Shown: positions 1-7,223 of the stretch, piece after piece
Numbering within the stretch: the stretch's first letter is position 1
How the letters are laid out: every line of letters starts with the position of its first letter
Assembly (NCBI GenBank): GCA_900547385.1
Contig: URGQ01000016.1
Coordinates: forward strand, 1-26,239
Direction: 5' to 3'
Origin: an uncultured Oscillospiraceae bacterium
GTDB lineage: Bacteria; Bacillota; Clostridia; Oscillospirales; Ruminococcaceae
Length of the DNA: 26,239 nucleotides
Notes under the pieces: model-generated
Database searches by the model: none
What the model was told of the DNA's origin: nothing
The model's input: only the letters and a program-made list of their open reading frames with translations
Translations under genes and position numbers: made by a program

Positions 1-217
1 ACATAAAATGCGCCTGCGGCACCTTATAAGCGTCGTCTAATCCCGCTCCGGGAAGCCGTCGCTTTGGTTTTCCGGGTGGGGCAAATGGGGCCCCTGCAAG
101 GTCGCAAGACCTTGTGGGGAGAGGAGGATGCACCGCAGCGGGGAGGACTGCCCAAAGTGAAGCACAGGGTCAGTCCGACTCAAGCGAAGGTTGTGTCCGA
201 CGAGCGTACGGGTCTTT
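1..217. other. Non-coding region left of repeat copy 1
   Basis: I see no credible protein gene here. A strong hairpin lies at 97-114 (CAAGGTC, loop GCAA, GACCTTG) with flanking CCCC/GGGG that can extend it. The purine-rich stretch after it contains GGAGG but no sustained reading frame. The region runs into the repeat at 218-333 and is probably part of a larger multi-copy intergenic element; this is inference from sequence style only. Confidence 0.4.
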
Positions 218-333
218 AGGGCGGAGCCCTGAATGACTTTTGCCTACTTTTCTTCATAGAAAAGTAGGGCCCCGGCGGCGAGCCGTACAGTTTATGTCTT
301 TGCAAAAGGCTCCGCGACGCCGACAGGCGATCA
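218..333 (+). repeat. Intergenic repeat, copy 1
   Basis: The modules are, in order: a GGGC/GCCC hairpin near 219-230; an 11-bp hairpin CCTACTTTTCT / AGAAAAGTAGG at 243-268; a CCCCGGCGGCGAGCCGTA stretch; and CTCCGCGACGCCG followed by AGGCGA at about 310-330. The same modules occur in the same order, on the opposite strand, at 26121-26237. No coding capacity is seen. It is probably a dispersed non-coding repeat of the genome. Confidence 0.6.
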
Positions 334-379
334 CAAATTAGACCTAAAAATACTTTTTTCTACTTTTCTTTTTTGCCTT

Positions 380-414
380 GTAAAAAAAGAAAAAGCCGCA
401 TTTCTGCGACTTTT
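380..414 (-). terminator. Intrinsic terminator of tRNA-Val
   Basis: Read on the minus strand, directly after the encoded CCA, the sequence forms AAAGTCGCA, loop GAAA, TGCGGCTTT (one G-U pair), followed by a long T-rich run (CTTTTTCTTTTTTT). This is a standard rho-independent terminator for the single tRNA transcript. Confidence 0.85.
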
Positions 415-419
415 CTTTG

Positions 420-496
420 TGGTGGAGACGCACGGGCTCGAACCGTGGACCTCCTGCGTGTGAAGCAGGCGCTCTGACCAGCTGAGCTACGCCTCC
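420..496 (-). tRNA. tRNA-Val (anticodon CAC)
   Basis: The minus strand folds into a full cloverleaf: acceptor GGAGGCG pairs with CGTCTCC (one G-U pair), followed by discriminator A and an encoded CCA. The D-arm contains TAGCTCAGCTGGTCAGAGC, and the anticodon stem CCTGC/GCAGG holds loop TTCACAC, giving anticodon CAC (Val, codon GTG). The T-loop reads TTCGAGC. It is a single-gene transcript with its own promoter at 508-536 and its own terminator. Confidence 0.95.
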
Positions 497-507
497 GATG
501 TCTGTAT

Positions 508-536
508 ATTATACATCAAGTCGGTGGATAAGGCAA
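508..536 (-). promoter_or_regulatory. SigA-type promoter of tRNA-Val
   Basis: On the minus strand TTGCCT (531-536), a 17-nt spacer, and TATAAT (508-513) lie about 12 nt upstream of the mature tRNA 5' end. The expected start site near 501 would leave a very short 5' leader, as usual for tRNA genes. Confidence 0.85.
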
Positions 537-554
537 TCCCTTTTGTGAAAAAAA

Positions 555-935
555 TTATTTTCCCGCGTAGGGGTGGTCCGGCAGGGGGATGAGCAGCGAA
601 GCCAAAAACAGCAGGCACTCAAATACCGTACCGGTGATGAGAAGCTCCCAGGGGCCGATGCCCTGCGGCACCGGATTGCCCCGGGTGATGAGGATATTGG
701 CGACAGCAGCCCCGCTGTACAAAAACAGCAGCAGCCGCACGGTAATACCCTTTACCTGCCGCTGGGCGATCCACAGTACCACAGCCACCAGGCCGATGAC
801 ACTGACGATAAAGGAAATAATGAGGACGGCTATTTGCAGCTGGCCGGCGCCGGACAGGTAGTACAGCACTGTGCCGATGCCCCTGGCCAGGGCATACAGT
901 GCGCAGAATCCCATTAAAATATGCTTGGCAGCCAT
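555..935 (-). CDS. Small four-helix membrane protein, unknown function
   Basis: A 126-aa, highly hydrophobic protein. About four membrane segments can be seen, near residues 3-27, 34-56, 65-84 and 96-118, with a short Arg/Lys-containing loop (RQVKG) near residue 60. I do not recognise the family. The ATG at 935 is preceded on the minus strand by AAAGGAG at good spacing. It is the last gene of a four-gene minus-strand operon (2387 to 555), 22 nt after the DUF4364 gene. No clear terminator follows; the tRNA-Val promoter begins shortly downstream. Confidence 0.8.
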   Translation of the reverse strand: MAAKHILMGFCALYALARGIGTVLYYLSGAGQLQIAVLIISFIVSVIGLVAVVLWIAQRQVKGITVRLLLFLYSGAAVANILITRGNPVPQGIGPWELLITGTVFECLLFLASLLIPLPDHPYAGK

Positions 936-957
936 ATGTTTTCTCCTTTGGCTTGGC

Positions 958-1551
958 TTAGATGAAAAGATCCCGGCCGCTGGGGATCAGGTTCCCGAAG
1001 GTTTCCATATCCCCGGTGAGCAGCGCCATGGTGCCCTTATACAGCAGCGCCGGATCATTGAGGAAGCGGCGGCGGACCTGCTCACACTCCTTTTCGGTGG
1101 GGAGGAAAAGGGTCAGGCTCATCAAGTCGCTGCCGATATCGGTGATGGTGAGGGTGATCTCGCAGCCATCCCCCACCTTTTTCACCCGAACTTTATTTTC
1201 CTGCTGGCGGCGCAGCAGGGTAAGCACATCATCCAGGGCTCTTTGGGCGCGCTCCCGCACGGCGGCGGGCAGCTTCTGCCGGAAGGTATCCGCCAGCTTC
1301 TCACCCTCCGGGGAGAGGGTGTAGCGGCCGTTTTCGGCGGGGCGCAGGTGCCCCATGCGGATCAGACGCTCGGCGGCCTCGGCAAACTCGAAGTAATTGA
1401 CCAGCGACTGGCGCTGCAGCACCTCATTGGCCTGATCCAGCGTGACCGGCTGCCCGGCCTCCCGGAAGATGTAGCAGATGAGCATATGGACTTCCTCCGG
1501 GGTGGTGACGCTGCCGGGACGCACCCCTTCGGTAAACAGATTCTGTTCCAT
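958..1551 (-). CDS. DUF4364 family winged-helix protein
   Basis: A 197-aa protein. The first roughly 100 residues look like a winged-helix DNA-binding domain: a HMLICYIFREAG helix, then LVNYFEFAEAAERLIRMGHL, then a RYTLSPEG wing. The C-terminal half is a mixed alpha/beta domain (CEITLTITDIGSDLMSLTL). This order matches the DUF4364 family of Clostridia, predicted transcription regulators of unknown target. The start was set at the ATG at 1551 because the open frame upstream overlaps the preceding gene and has the composition of a shadow frame. It lies 22 nt from both neighbours in the operon, so co-expression with the TSCPD and membrane proteins is likely. Confidence 0.85.
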   Translation of the reverse strand: MEQNLFTEGVRPGSVTTPEEVHMLICYIFREAGQPVTLDQANEVLQRQSLVNYFEFAEAAERLIRMGHLRPAENGRYTLSPEGEKLADTFRQKLPAAVRERAQRALDDVLTLLRRQQENKVRVKKVGDGCEITLTITDIGSDLMSLTLFLPTEKECEQVRRRFLNDPALLYKGTMALLTGDMETFGNLIPSGRDLFI

Positions 1552-1573
1552 GGTTTCGTTCCTTTTTCTGCGG

Positions 1574-2092
1574 TTATTCAGTAAGAAAGCCCGCGGCCGA
1601 CACCGCTGCCGTAATGCGGGAGGTGAATTCCTCCGCCAGGTGCTCGCCCAGCGCGATGACCTCCTCCTGCTCCGGCTTTCCGCACAGCTTGGCGAAGATC
1701 TCGCCCTCGCTGCGGGGGGTACGGCGGGTCTCATTGAGGGTATAGAGAGTGAAGGCCCGGGCATCGTGGACGGTGCGGGCCAGCTCCGGGGCCTGCTGCT
1801 CCAGCTCCTCCGCAAAGCGGCTATGCGCCGACTGCTCCAGCAGGGGATTTTCCACCTGCTGCTCCAGCTCATTTTCTACCAGATAGGAGAGCAGCACCCA
1901 CTGCTGGGCGGCGTATTCTCCCTCCACCGGCATCCCCAAAAAGAGGGCGCAGAGGGTCTCTCCCAAACGGTGGGCCCGCTCTAGGTTGCCGTTCTGCTGC
2001 TGGCGGCGGTACTCCCGGGCCGCCTTTTCCCCCTCGGAAAGGGCCGGTTCCTTTATTCCATGCTGTCGGTAGATCTTTACTTCTTCTGTCAA
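1574..2092 (-). CDS. Hypothetical protein (TTG start)
   Basis: A 172-aa soluble, Glu/Gln-rich, mostly helical protein that I cannot assign to a family. The start is a TTG at 2092 with AGGGAGG about 7 nt upstream on the minus strand; no ATG in frame has a comparable site. There are no signal peptide, membrane segments or metal motifs. A helical core (LGETLCALFLGM, then QWVLLSYLVENELEQQ) is seen at about residues 42-80. It lies between the TSCPD gene (37 nt upstream) and the DUF4364 gene (22 nt downstream), so it is the second gene of the operon. Confidence 0.75.
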   Translation of the reverse strand: MTEEVKIYRQHGIKEPALSEGEKAAREYRRQQQNGNLERAHRLGETLCALFLGMPVEGEYAAQQWVLLSYLVENELEQQVENPLLEQSAHSRFAEELEQQAPELARTVHDARAFTLYTLNETRRTPRSEGEIFAKLCGKPEQEEVIALGEHLAEEFTSRITAAVSAAGFLTE

Positions 2093-2129
2093 GCCGATTC
2101 CTCCCTTTCCTCTATCCGGCGGCGAAGCC

Positions 2130-2387
2130 TCAGATCTGCTCCAGGGCTTCGGTCAGGGCTTCCGCCAGCTGATCGGGGCAGCTGGTGGGGCGCATGCCGC
2201 AGCGGATGCCCTGCAGACGCCGGATGACCTCTTCGGCCGGCTGGCCCACGACCATAGCGGAAAGGCCCTTGGTATTGCCGTTGCAGCCGCCGGTGAACTG
2301 GACATTGCGGATAATGCCGGTGGCCTCATCCAAATTGATATCGATGGCACGGGAGCAAACGCCCCGGGTTTCGTAATGATACTGCAT
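2130..2387 (-). CDS. TSCPD domain protein (TIGR03905 type)
   Basis: An 85-aa protein carrying the diagnostic motif PTSCPDQL at residues 67-74. Cys at 11, 35, 63 and 70 could bind a metal. The TSCPD domain also occurs at the C terminus of ribonucleotide reductases and as stand-alone small proteins such as this one; the role of the stand-alone form is not known to me. The start was taken at the ATG at 2387, preceded by AAGAAGG, because this gives the usual family length; a longer frame reaches 2447 but lies across the promoter. First gene of the minus-strand operon. Confidence 0.88.
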   Translation of the reverse strand: MQYHYETRGVCSRAIDINLDEATGIIRNVQFTGGCNGNTKGLSAMVVGQPAEEVIRRLQGIRCGMRPTSCPDQLAEALTEALEQI

Positions 2388-2417
2388 TTTACGGCCTTCT
2401 TTCGGTGGATTTCTTTT

Positions 2418-2447
2418 ATTATAACCTTTTTGGCCCGGCAAAAGCAA
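2418..2447 (-). promoter_or_regulatory. Promoter of the TSCPD-DUF4364 operon
   Basis: On the minus strand TTGCTT (2442-2447), an 18-nt spacer, and TATAAT (2418-2423). It is back to back with the plus-strand promoter at 2474-2502, so the two operons are divergently transcribed from a compact region. Confidence 0.65.
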
Positions 2448-2473
2448 CCGTTCGCGGGAATTTCATTTTTTAG

Positions 2474-2502
2474 TTCTCATTAAGATTTTCTTGTGGTATA
2501 AT
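2474..2502 (+). promoter_or_regulatory. Extended -10 promoter of the dnaD-dnaI-tcdA operon
   Basis: TATAAT at 2497-2502 is preceded by TGG (extended -10). The -35 is weak (TTCTCA at 2474-2479, 17-nt spacer). A start near 2509 gives a leader of about 200 nt that is filled by the GC-rich hairpin island at 2516-2690. Confidence 0.7.
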
Positions 2503-2515
2503 CAAAGCTGGAATT

Positions 2516-2690
2516 TTGCCCCGCTGCCGCGGCTGCGGCTGGGCGGGGGAAAGCAGGGACCGGGGTGCGGGCCGCAGGCCCGGCCGGCCGCAGGACGGCC
2601 GTAGGGGGCCGAGAGGCCCCCCAGCCCCGGCGCAGCCGGGGCTGCCTGCGGCCCGTAAGGCAGGGACCTGCGCCCTGTGCAAGCTATCAC
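2516..2690. repeat. GC-rich hairpin island in the dnaD leader
   Basis: An almost pure G/C stretch with several nested hairpins, for example GGGGGCC GAGA GGCCCCC near 2612-2630 and CCCCGG CGCAG CCGGGG near 2633-2649. Its 3' module (GGCAGG-ACC-GCGCCCTG followed by AGCTA) is shared with the island at 15338-15486. An open frame runs through it in frame with the downstream gene, but the composition is that of structured non-coding DNA, so the gene was started at 2709. Confidence 0.6.
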
Positions 2691-2708
2691 AAGGGAGGAC
2701 AGCAAACC

Positions 2709-3680
2709 ATGTCCTATGAAATTAACTTTGGCCCATGGGGCAGCATTTTTGCCGTCCCCACCGCGGTGGCCGACCGATATTTGAAATTCTGCACCGAGGA
2801 GCAGCTCAAGGTGCTGCTGCTGGCGCTGCGGCAGGGGCAAGGCCCTGTGGATACCGCCGGCATTGCGGCGCGGCTGGGAATGGACGAAGCGGCGGTAACC
2901 GACTGCCTGCAATACTGGCAGGAATCGGGGCTGTTTACCGAAAGCCAGAACCCACAGCCCGCGAAGGAAGCACCAAAAGCCCCCGAAAATAACGAAAGCG
3001 CCGTAGTGAAGACGATCGAAAACGGCATCACCACCATCCGCAGCCGGGGACATCTCTCCCCGGGGGAGATCAACACCATGCTGCGGGAGGACAAGCAGTT
3101 TGCGGCGCTGGCCGCCGAGCTGGAAGCCGCGCGGGGGAGTGTGCTTTCCCCCAGCGAGCGGGAGATTCTGGCGTATTTATTCGGTTCGCTGGAGCTGAGC
3201 CCCGAATACCTGCTGGTGGCAGCTGCCTACTGCCGGGAAAAGGGCAAAAAGAAGCTGAGCTATCTGGAAAAGATGGTGGCGGGTTGGCTGGAGGATGGCA
3301 TAGATACCTATGAAAAGGCAGAGAGCCATATCCAGCGGCTGACCAAACAGGAGGACGATGAGGGCCGCATCCGGCGGTTGTTCGGGCTGCCGGAGCGGGC
3401 GCTGACCGCCCGGGAAAAGGCCTGTGTGAACCGCTGGTTTGGGGAATACATGACCCCGGAAGCGCTGATGAAGCTGGCCTATGACCGCGCGGTGGAGGCC
3501 ACGGGCAAGGTATCCTTCGCCTATATTGATAAAATTTTGGCCGCCTGGGCCGCCAAGGGCATTACCACGGTGGAGGCCGCCGAGGCCGAGCGCACTGCCG
3601 CCCAACGGGCCGCTGCGGGGGAATATTCCTTCGACATTGGGGAGGCCATGCGCATTATGGAGCAGAACACTGACGAGTAG
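2709..3680 (+). CDS. DnaD-domain replication/primosome protein
   Basis: A 323-aa protein. Residues about 24-75 look like a winged helix (EEQLKVLLLAL, then AARLGMDEAAVTDCLQYW). Two DnaD (DnaB_2) domains follow: about 125-205 (ILAYLFGSLELSPEYLLVAA, ending in WLEDGIDTYEKA) and about 220-295 (CVNRWF, then YIDKILAAWAAKGITTVEAA). DnaD/DnaB proteins remodel DNA and recruit the helicase loader at replication initiation and restart in Bacillota. The ATG at 2709 has GGGAGG upstream; the frame extends further 5' only through the GC-rich island. The next gene, 14 nt downstream, encodes the AAA+ loader partner, which supports the replication role. Confidence 0.88.
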   Translation: MSYEINFGPWGSIFAVPTAVADRYLKFCTEEQLKVLLLALRQGQGPVDTAGIAARLGMDEAAVTDCLQYWQESGLFTESQNPQPAKEAPKAPENNESAVVKTIENGITTIRSRGHLSPGEINTMLREDKQFAALAAELEAARGSVLSPSEREILAYLFGSLELSPEYLLVAAAYCREKGKKKLSYLEKMVAGWLEDGIDTYEKAESHIQRLTKQEDDEGRIRRLFGLPERALTAREKACVNRWFGEYMTPEALMKLAYDRAVEATGKVSFAYIDKILAAWAAKGITTVEAAEAERTAAQRAAAGEYSFDIGEAMRIMEQNTDE

Positions 3681-3694
3681 GAGAATCAATCGAA

Positions 3695-4681
3695 ATGGAA
3701 AACACCGCTTATCGCAACTCGATGGAGCTGCTGGCCCGGCGCCGCAGCCAGGCCGAAAAGGACGCCGCCCTGCGGCGGGAGGAGCTTTACCGGAGCCTGC
3801 CGCAGCTGCGGGAATACGATGGCAAAGCCGCCGCGCTGTGCCGCCAGATGACCACTGCGGTAATAAACGGCGAGCCGATAGAGGCATACCAAAAGGGGCT
3901 GGAGCAGGTGCAGCGGGATAAACTGCACACCCTGGCGGCAGCCGGCATAGAGGAGGAGCTGCTGCGGCCACAGTACAGCTGCCCCCTGTGCCGGGATACC
4001 GGCTACACGGAGGGCCGGCGCTGCCGCTGCCTGACCCAGCTGCTGCAAAAGGAAGCCATGGCCGCCCTGCCGGCCGGGGTGCTGGCGGGTTGCGAGGGCT
4101 TTGAGGGCTTTGACCTGAGCTACTACGGCGATGCGGCGGAGGCCGGCGGACGCTCCCCGCGGGAGACCATGAGAAATATCCTGAACCGGTGCCGCCGCTA
4201 TGCCGCGGATTTTAGCGGAGGCAGCGGGAATCTGCTGTTTATGGGGCGGACGGGACTGGGCAAAACCTATCTTTCCGCCTGCATTGCCATGGAGGTGGCC
4301 GCCAAAGGATATGAGGTCCGCTACTACCCGGCGCAGGCGCTCATTGACCGGTTTGAACGAGTGCGCTTTAACCGGGAGGCCGGGGCGGATGACCTGGCCG
4401 CCATGCGGGAGATCCTCTCCTGCGACCTGCTGATCCTGGACGACCTGGGGGCGGAATTTGCCACGGCGTACAGCCAATCAGTGCTGTACCAGGTCATCAA
4501 TGACCGGATGACCGAGGGACGGGCCACCATCATCAGCACCAACCTGGACCTGCCCGCCCTGAGCAAAGCCTACAATGAACGCATCCTTTCCCGGCTCATC
4601 GGCAGCTATACCATGCTGGGATTTGTCGGGCGGGATATCCGCCAGCAGAAGCTGGCCCGCCGCCGGGAGGGAAACGCATGA
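3695..4681 (+). CDS. DnaC/DnaI-like AAA+ helicase loader
   Basis: A 328-aa ATPase. Walker A GRTGLGKT is at residues 184-191, Walker B LLILDDLG at 245-252, a sensor-1-like IISTN at 279-283, and candidate arginine finger Arg296 or Arg300. A CPLC...CRC cluster at Cys96, 99, 110 and 112 before the ATPase core resembles the zinc-binding N-terminal part of DnaI. The role inferred is loading replicative helicase DnaB onto DNA together with the DnaD-type protein encoded just upstream. It ends in a 4-nt ATGA overlap with tcdA. The symbol is left empty because dnaC and dnaI usage differs between taxa. Confidence 0.9.
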   Translation: MENTAYRNSMELLARRRSQAEKDAALRREELYRSLPQLREYDGKAAALCRQMTTAVINGEPIEAYQKGLEQVQRDKLHTLAAAGIEEELLRPQYSCPLCRDTGYTEGRRCRCLTQLLQKEAMAALPAGVLAGCEGFEGFDLSYYGDAAEAGGRSPRETMRNILNRCRRYAADFSGGSGNLLFMGRTGLGKTYLSACIAMEVAAKGYEVRYYPAQALIDRFERVRFNREAGADDLAAMREILSCDLLILDDLGAEFATAYSQSVLYQVINDRMTEGRATIISTNLDLPALSKAYNERILSRLIGSYTMLGFVGRDIRQQKLARRREGNA

Positions 4682-5406
4682 GCCAATTTGAACGGACGGC
4701 CCTGCTGCTGGGGGAGGACGCCATTCGGACCCTTTCCCGAAAACGGGTCGCCGTCTTCGGGTTGGGGGGCGTGGGCAGCTGGTGCTGCGAGGCCCTGGGC
4801 CGGGCCGGTGTGGGGCAGCTGGCCCTCATCGACCATGATACCGTGAGTGAAAGCAACCTGAACCGCCAGCTGGTCGCGCTGTATTCCACCATAGGGCAGC
4901 CAAAGGCCGCCGTGATGGCCGCCCGCCTGCGGGATATCAACCCCGATATCGAAATCACCGAATACCCCGTTTTTTATATGCCGGAAAACGCCGATCAGAT
5001 CGACCTTTCCGGCTTTGACTGCATTGTGGATGCCATAGATACCGTAACGGCCAAGCTGCACCTGATCCAGACGGCCAAGGCGCTGGGGGTGCCGATCATC
5101 AGCAGTATGGGCACTGGCAATAAGCTACGCCCCGACCTGCTGATGGCATGTGACATCAGCAAGACCACCACCTGCCCGCTGGCCCGGGTAATGCGCCGGG
5201 AGCTGCGGGCCCGCGGCATTGAGCATCTGCGGGTGGTGTATTCCACCGAGCCGCCCAGAACACCCAAAAATCGCACAGCCGCCCCCGCACCGGGGCAGCC
5301 CCGCCCCAAGGATACCCCCGGCAGCAGCCCGTGGGTGCCCAGCAGCGCCGGGCTGCTGATCGCCAGTGAGGTGATAGCACGGCTGCTGGGAGAGGCGGAG
5401 TGGTGA
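4678..5406 (+). CDS. tcdA: tRNA threonylcarbamoyladenosine dehydratase
   Basis: A 242-aa ThiF/E1-like protein. The nucleotide-binding loop VFGLGGVGSW is at about 26-35; an Asp-containing ALIDHDTVSESNLNRQ segment follows at about 49-64, as in the TcdA/CsdL family. SSMGTGNKLRP and TCPLARVMRRELR segments are also typical. The enzyme uses ATP to cyclise t6A37 of ANN-decoding tRNAs to ct6A. The start overlaps the helicase-loader stop by 4 nt (ATGA), so translation is probably coupled. Length is close to the family norm. Apart from operon sharing, nothing links it functionally to the replication genes. Confidence 0.93.
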   Translation: MSQFERTALLLGEDAIRTLSRKRVAVFGLGGVGSWCCEALGRAGVGQLALIDHDTVSESNLNRQLVALYSTIGQPKAAVMAARLRDINPDIEITEYPVFYMPENADQIDLSGFDCIVDAIDTVTAKLHLIQTAKALGVPIISSMGTGNKLRPDLLMACDISKTTTCPLARVMRRELRARGIEHLRVVYSTEPPRTPKNRTAAPAPGQPRPKDTPGSSPWVPSSAGLLIASEVIARLLGEAEW

Positions 5407-5448
5407 AAGAGAAAATGAACCAATTGAATTTTGTAGAGGTAACCGAAA

Positions 5449-6021
5449 ATGAAGTGTTTGGTTTTATTAGCCGGCTGCGGACTTGGTGATGGCTCATGCA
5501 TCGAAGAAGTAATTCTGACATATACAGCGCTTGACAAGTATGGTTGTGATTACACGCCTGTTGCAGAAGCTCTCTCCGTTCAATCGGTCAACCACTTGAC
5601 GGAGCAGTTGGCAGAAAAGCGGAATATTCTTTTAGAAGCTGCCCGCATTGGCAGAGGACGCATAGAAGATATTCGTGAGATTGATTTTGAAGAATACGGT
5701 GCGTTAATTATCCCCGGCGGGATCGGCTTGTTGAACAATTATAGGCATTCTGACGCGATAACAGCGTGTGTCACTTATTTTTTCAGCAAAAAGAAGCCCA
5801 TCGCTACCATGTGCGCTGGAATTGATTTTCTGCGGAGCTTTTGGGGAAACGGTCTGCTGGCATCTGAAATGAAAGAACTGACTGCGGAAGAATTCTGCTT
5901 TGACGCTGACAACAATATCTATTACACTCCCGCCTTTAGGAAAACCGGCAGCTGTTATACGGCGCTATCAGGTATTGATTCCATGATCTATGCGTTAAGT
6001 CAAGCCCAAGCTACTTTCTAA
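5449..6021 (+). CDS. ElbB-like DJ-1/PfpI family protein
   Basis: A 190-aa protein resembling ElbB (glyoxalase-like, isoprenoid biosynthesis protein 2). Shared segments are LLAGCGLGDGSCIEEVILT at the N terminus, VNHLTEQ, RNILLEAARIGRG, ALIIPGGIGLLNN, and the nucleophile elbow with Cys122 (ATMCAG). The C-terminal YYTPAF...ALSGIDSMI also matches. It is about 25 residues shorter than E. coli ElbB, through internal gaps around the nucleophile and after it. The gene is clearly more AT-rich and uses more A/T-ending codons than its neighbours, which suggests a recent arrival. GAGG sits about 9 nt before the ATG. It lies 42 nt after tcdA and may be read from the same promoter. Confidence 0.85.
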   Translation: MKCLVLLAGCGLGDGSCIEEVILTYTALDKYGCDYTPVAEALSVQSVNHLTEQLAEKRNILLEAARIGRGRIEDIREIDFEEYGALIIPGGIGLLNNYRHSDAITACVTYFFSKKKPIATMCAGIDFLRSFWGNGLLASEMKELTAEEFCFDADNNIYYTPAFRKTGSCYTALSGIDSMIYALSQAQATF

Positions 6022-6039
6022 AATTTATAATAAAAAATT

Positions 6040-6077
6040 CCCGACCTGCGGTGTTCCGCAGGTCGGGGTTGGTTTTT
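6040..6077. terminator. Bidirectional intrinsic terminator
   Basis: A perfect 12-bp stem CCCGACCTGCGG / CCGCAGGTCGGG (6040-6051 and 6056-6067) with loop TGTT. It is followed by GTTGGTTTTT on the plus strand and by AATTTTTTATT on the minus strand, so it can end both converging transcripts. Confidence 0.9.
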
Positions 6078-6084
6078 ATGGGGG

Positions 6085-7170
6085 TCAACCGAGGCGCTCG
6101 ATGTAGCCGCTGATGGCTTCGGTATACATGTTGTCATCGGTAACGGGCTGATAGCGCTTGCCATCGTAGCTGTCGCCAAAGCCATTGGCGGCACGGTAGA
6201 TCTCGCCAGTCTCGGTATCGTAGAACCGCTCGTAGCCCAGGGTGGCGTCGCTCTGCTTCTGGCTGAGGATATCCTGGCTCTTATTGCGGTTTTCCCAGGA
6301 GGACATCATGCCATCCATGGTTTCATTAAAGCTCTGGCTGATCTGCTGAGAGAAGGCGACCTTCTCATTGCTGGCCTGGTTGGCGGCGCTGACAAAGCTC
6401 TCCGAATATTGCAGCGTTTTCATGCACTCGGTAAGGATGCTCTCCCACTCGATGAAGGTATCCTTTACCGCTGTGACGGCCATGATATTATAGGCCATGT
6501 AGTAGCCACCATCCACCTTCCGCGGCTGATAGACACCCATGGTGCCATCGGGGAGGGTTATACTGCCGAAATCCACCACGGTGGCCGCAAAGAGACCCTC
6601 GCCGGATTTTTCGCCATCGGTAAAGGTGCCACGCAGCAGCTCCTCCCCCAGGGCATGGATCGAAAGGCCGCTGGTAAAGGGGAAATGCTCGGTCACGGTA
6701 AAGTCAGTGAAGGTTGGGAAAGTGTAGCCCGCATAGCTGGGCTCCACCTGCATCACAAAGGCGGTATAATCGGGGAAGATCTGATAAAAGCCCTCGGTGG
6801 AGGGAGTTCCCAGCACGGCGGCCTGCGCAAAAAGAGAAGCGCCGGGGCTGCCGATGCTGGCCATATACTGCCACGCCTTTTTGCCAGCCTGGCTGTGCAG
6901 CAGCACATCGGCTTTCAGCAGGCTGAACATCTGATTCATGGGCTCTTCCGGATCGTAAACACGGATGCTGTGGTAGATATTCTCACCGCCGGTGGTGACC
7001 ACCCAGCCCTTGGGGATAGTGATGCTGAAATCCGCTGTTTCGTACACCTCGGTTTCGATAGACCGGGCGGCAGTGGGGGTGATCTTCACCTTTTCGGCGC
7101 CGCAGGCGGCAAGGGATGCCAGCATCATAACGGCAAGGATAACGGAAAAAACTTTGGCGCATTTCTTCAT
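6085..7170 (-). CDS. Hypothetical lipoprotein
   Basis: A 361-aa secreted protein with a lipoprotein signal peptide: Lys-rich start, hydrophobic core at residues about 7-20, and lipobox LAAC with Cys23. The mature part is globular, Gly/Ser/Thr/Tyr-rich, without membrane segments. I cannot name the family. The C-terminal stretch (YERFYDTETGEIYRAANGFG) resembles repeats found in cell-envelope proteins of Clostridia, which is weak evidence. AGGGAGG precedes the ATG. It follows prfB by 53 nt and may be read through from it; no terminator with a T-run is seen in the gap. Confidence 0.8.
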   Translation of the reverse strand: MKKCAKVFSVILAVMMLASLAACGAEKVKITPTAARSIETEVYETADFSITIPKGWVVTTGGENIYHSIRVYDPEEPMNQMFSLLKADVLLHSQAGKKAWQYMASIGSPGASLFAQAAVLGTPSTEGFYQIFPDYTAFVMQVEPSYAGYTFPTFTDFTVTEHFPFTSGLSIHALGEELLRGTFTDGEKSGEGLFAATVVDFGSITLPDGTMGVYQPRKVDGGYYMAYNIMAVTAVKDTFIEWESILTECMKTLQYSESFVSAANQASNEKVAFSQQISQSFNETMDGMMSSWENRNKSQDILSQKQSDATLGYERFYDTETGEIYRAANGFGDSYDGKRYQPVTDDNMYTEAISGYIERLG

Positions 7171-7223
7171 TGGTCTTTGCCCTCCCTTAACTGTGCTTTC
7201 CCCCGATATGGCATCGGCGGGAA

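Noticed and set aside
1552..1872. N-terminal extension of the DUF4364 protein
   Set aside because: It overlaps most of the preceding gene in another frame and is Arg/Ser-rich; the ATG at 1551 gives the normal family length.
2565..2708. N-terminal extension of the DnaD-domain protein
   Set aside because: It is a translation of the GC-rich hairpin island; the ATG at 2709 has a ribosome site.
7171..7223. Hairpin between prfB and the lipoprotein gene as a terminator
   Set aside because: The stem has a mismatch and lacks a T-run on the minus strand, so read-through is likelier.
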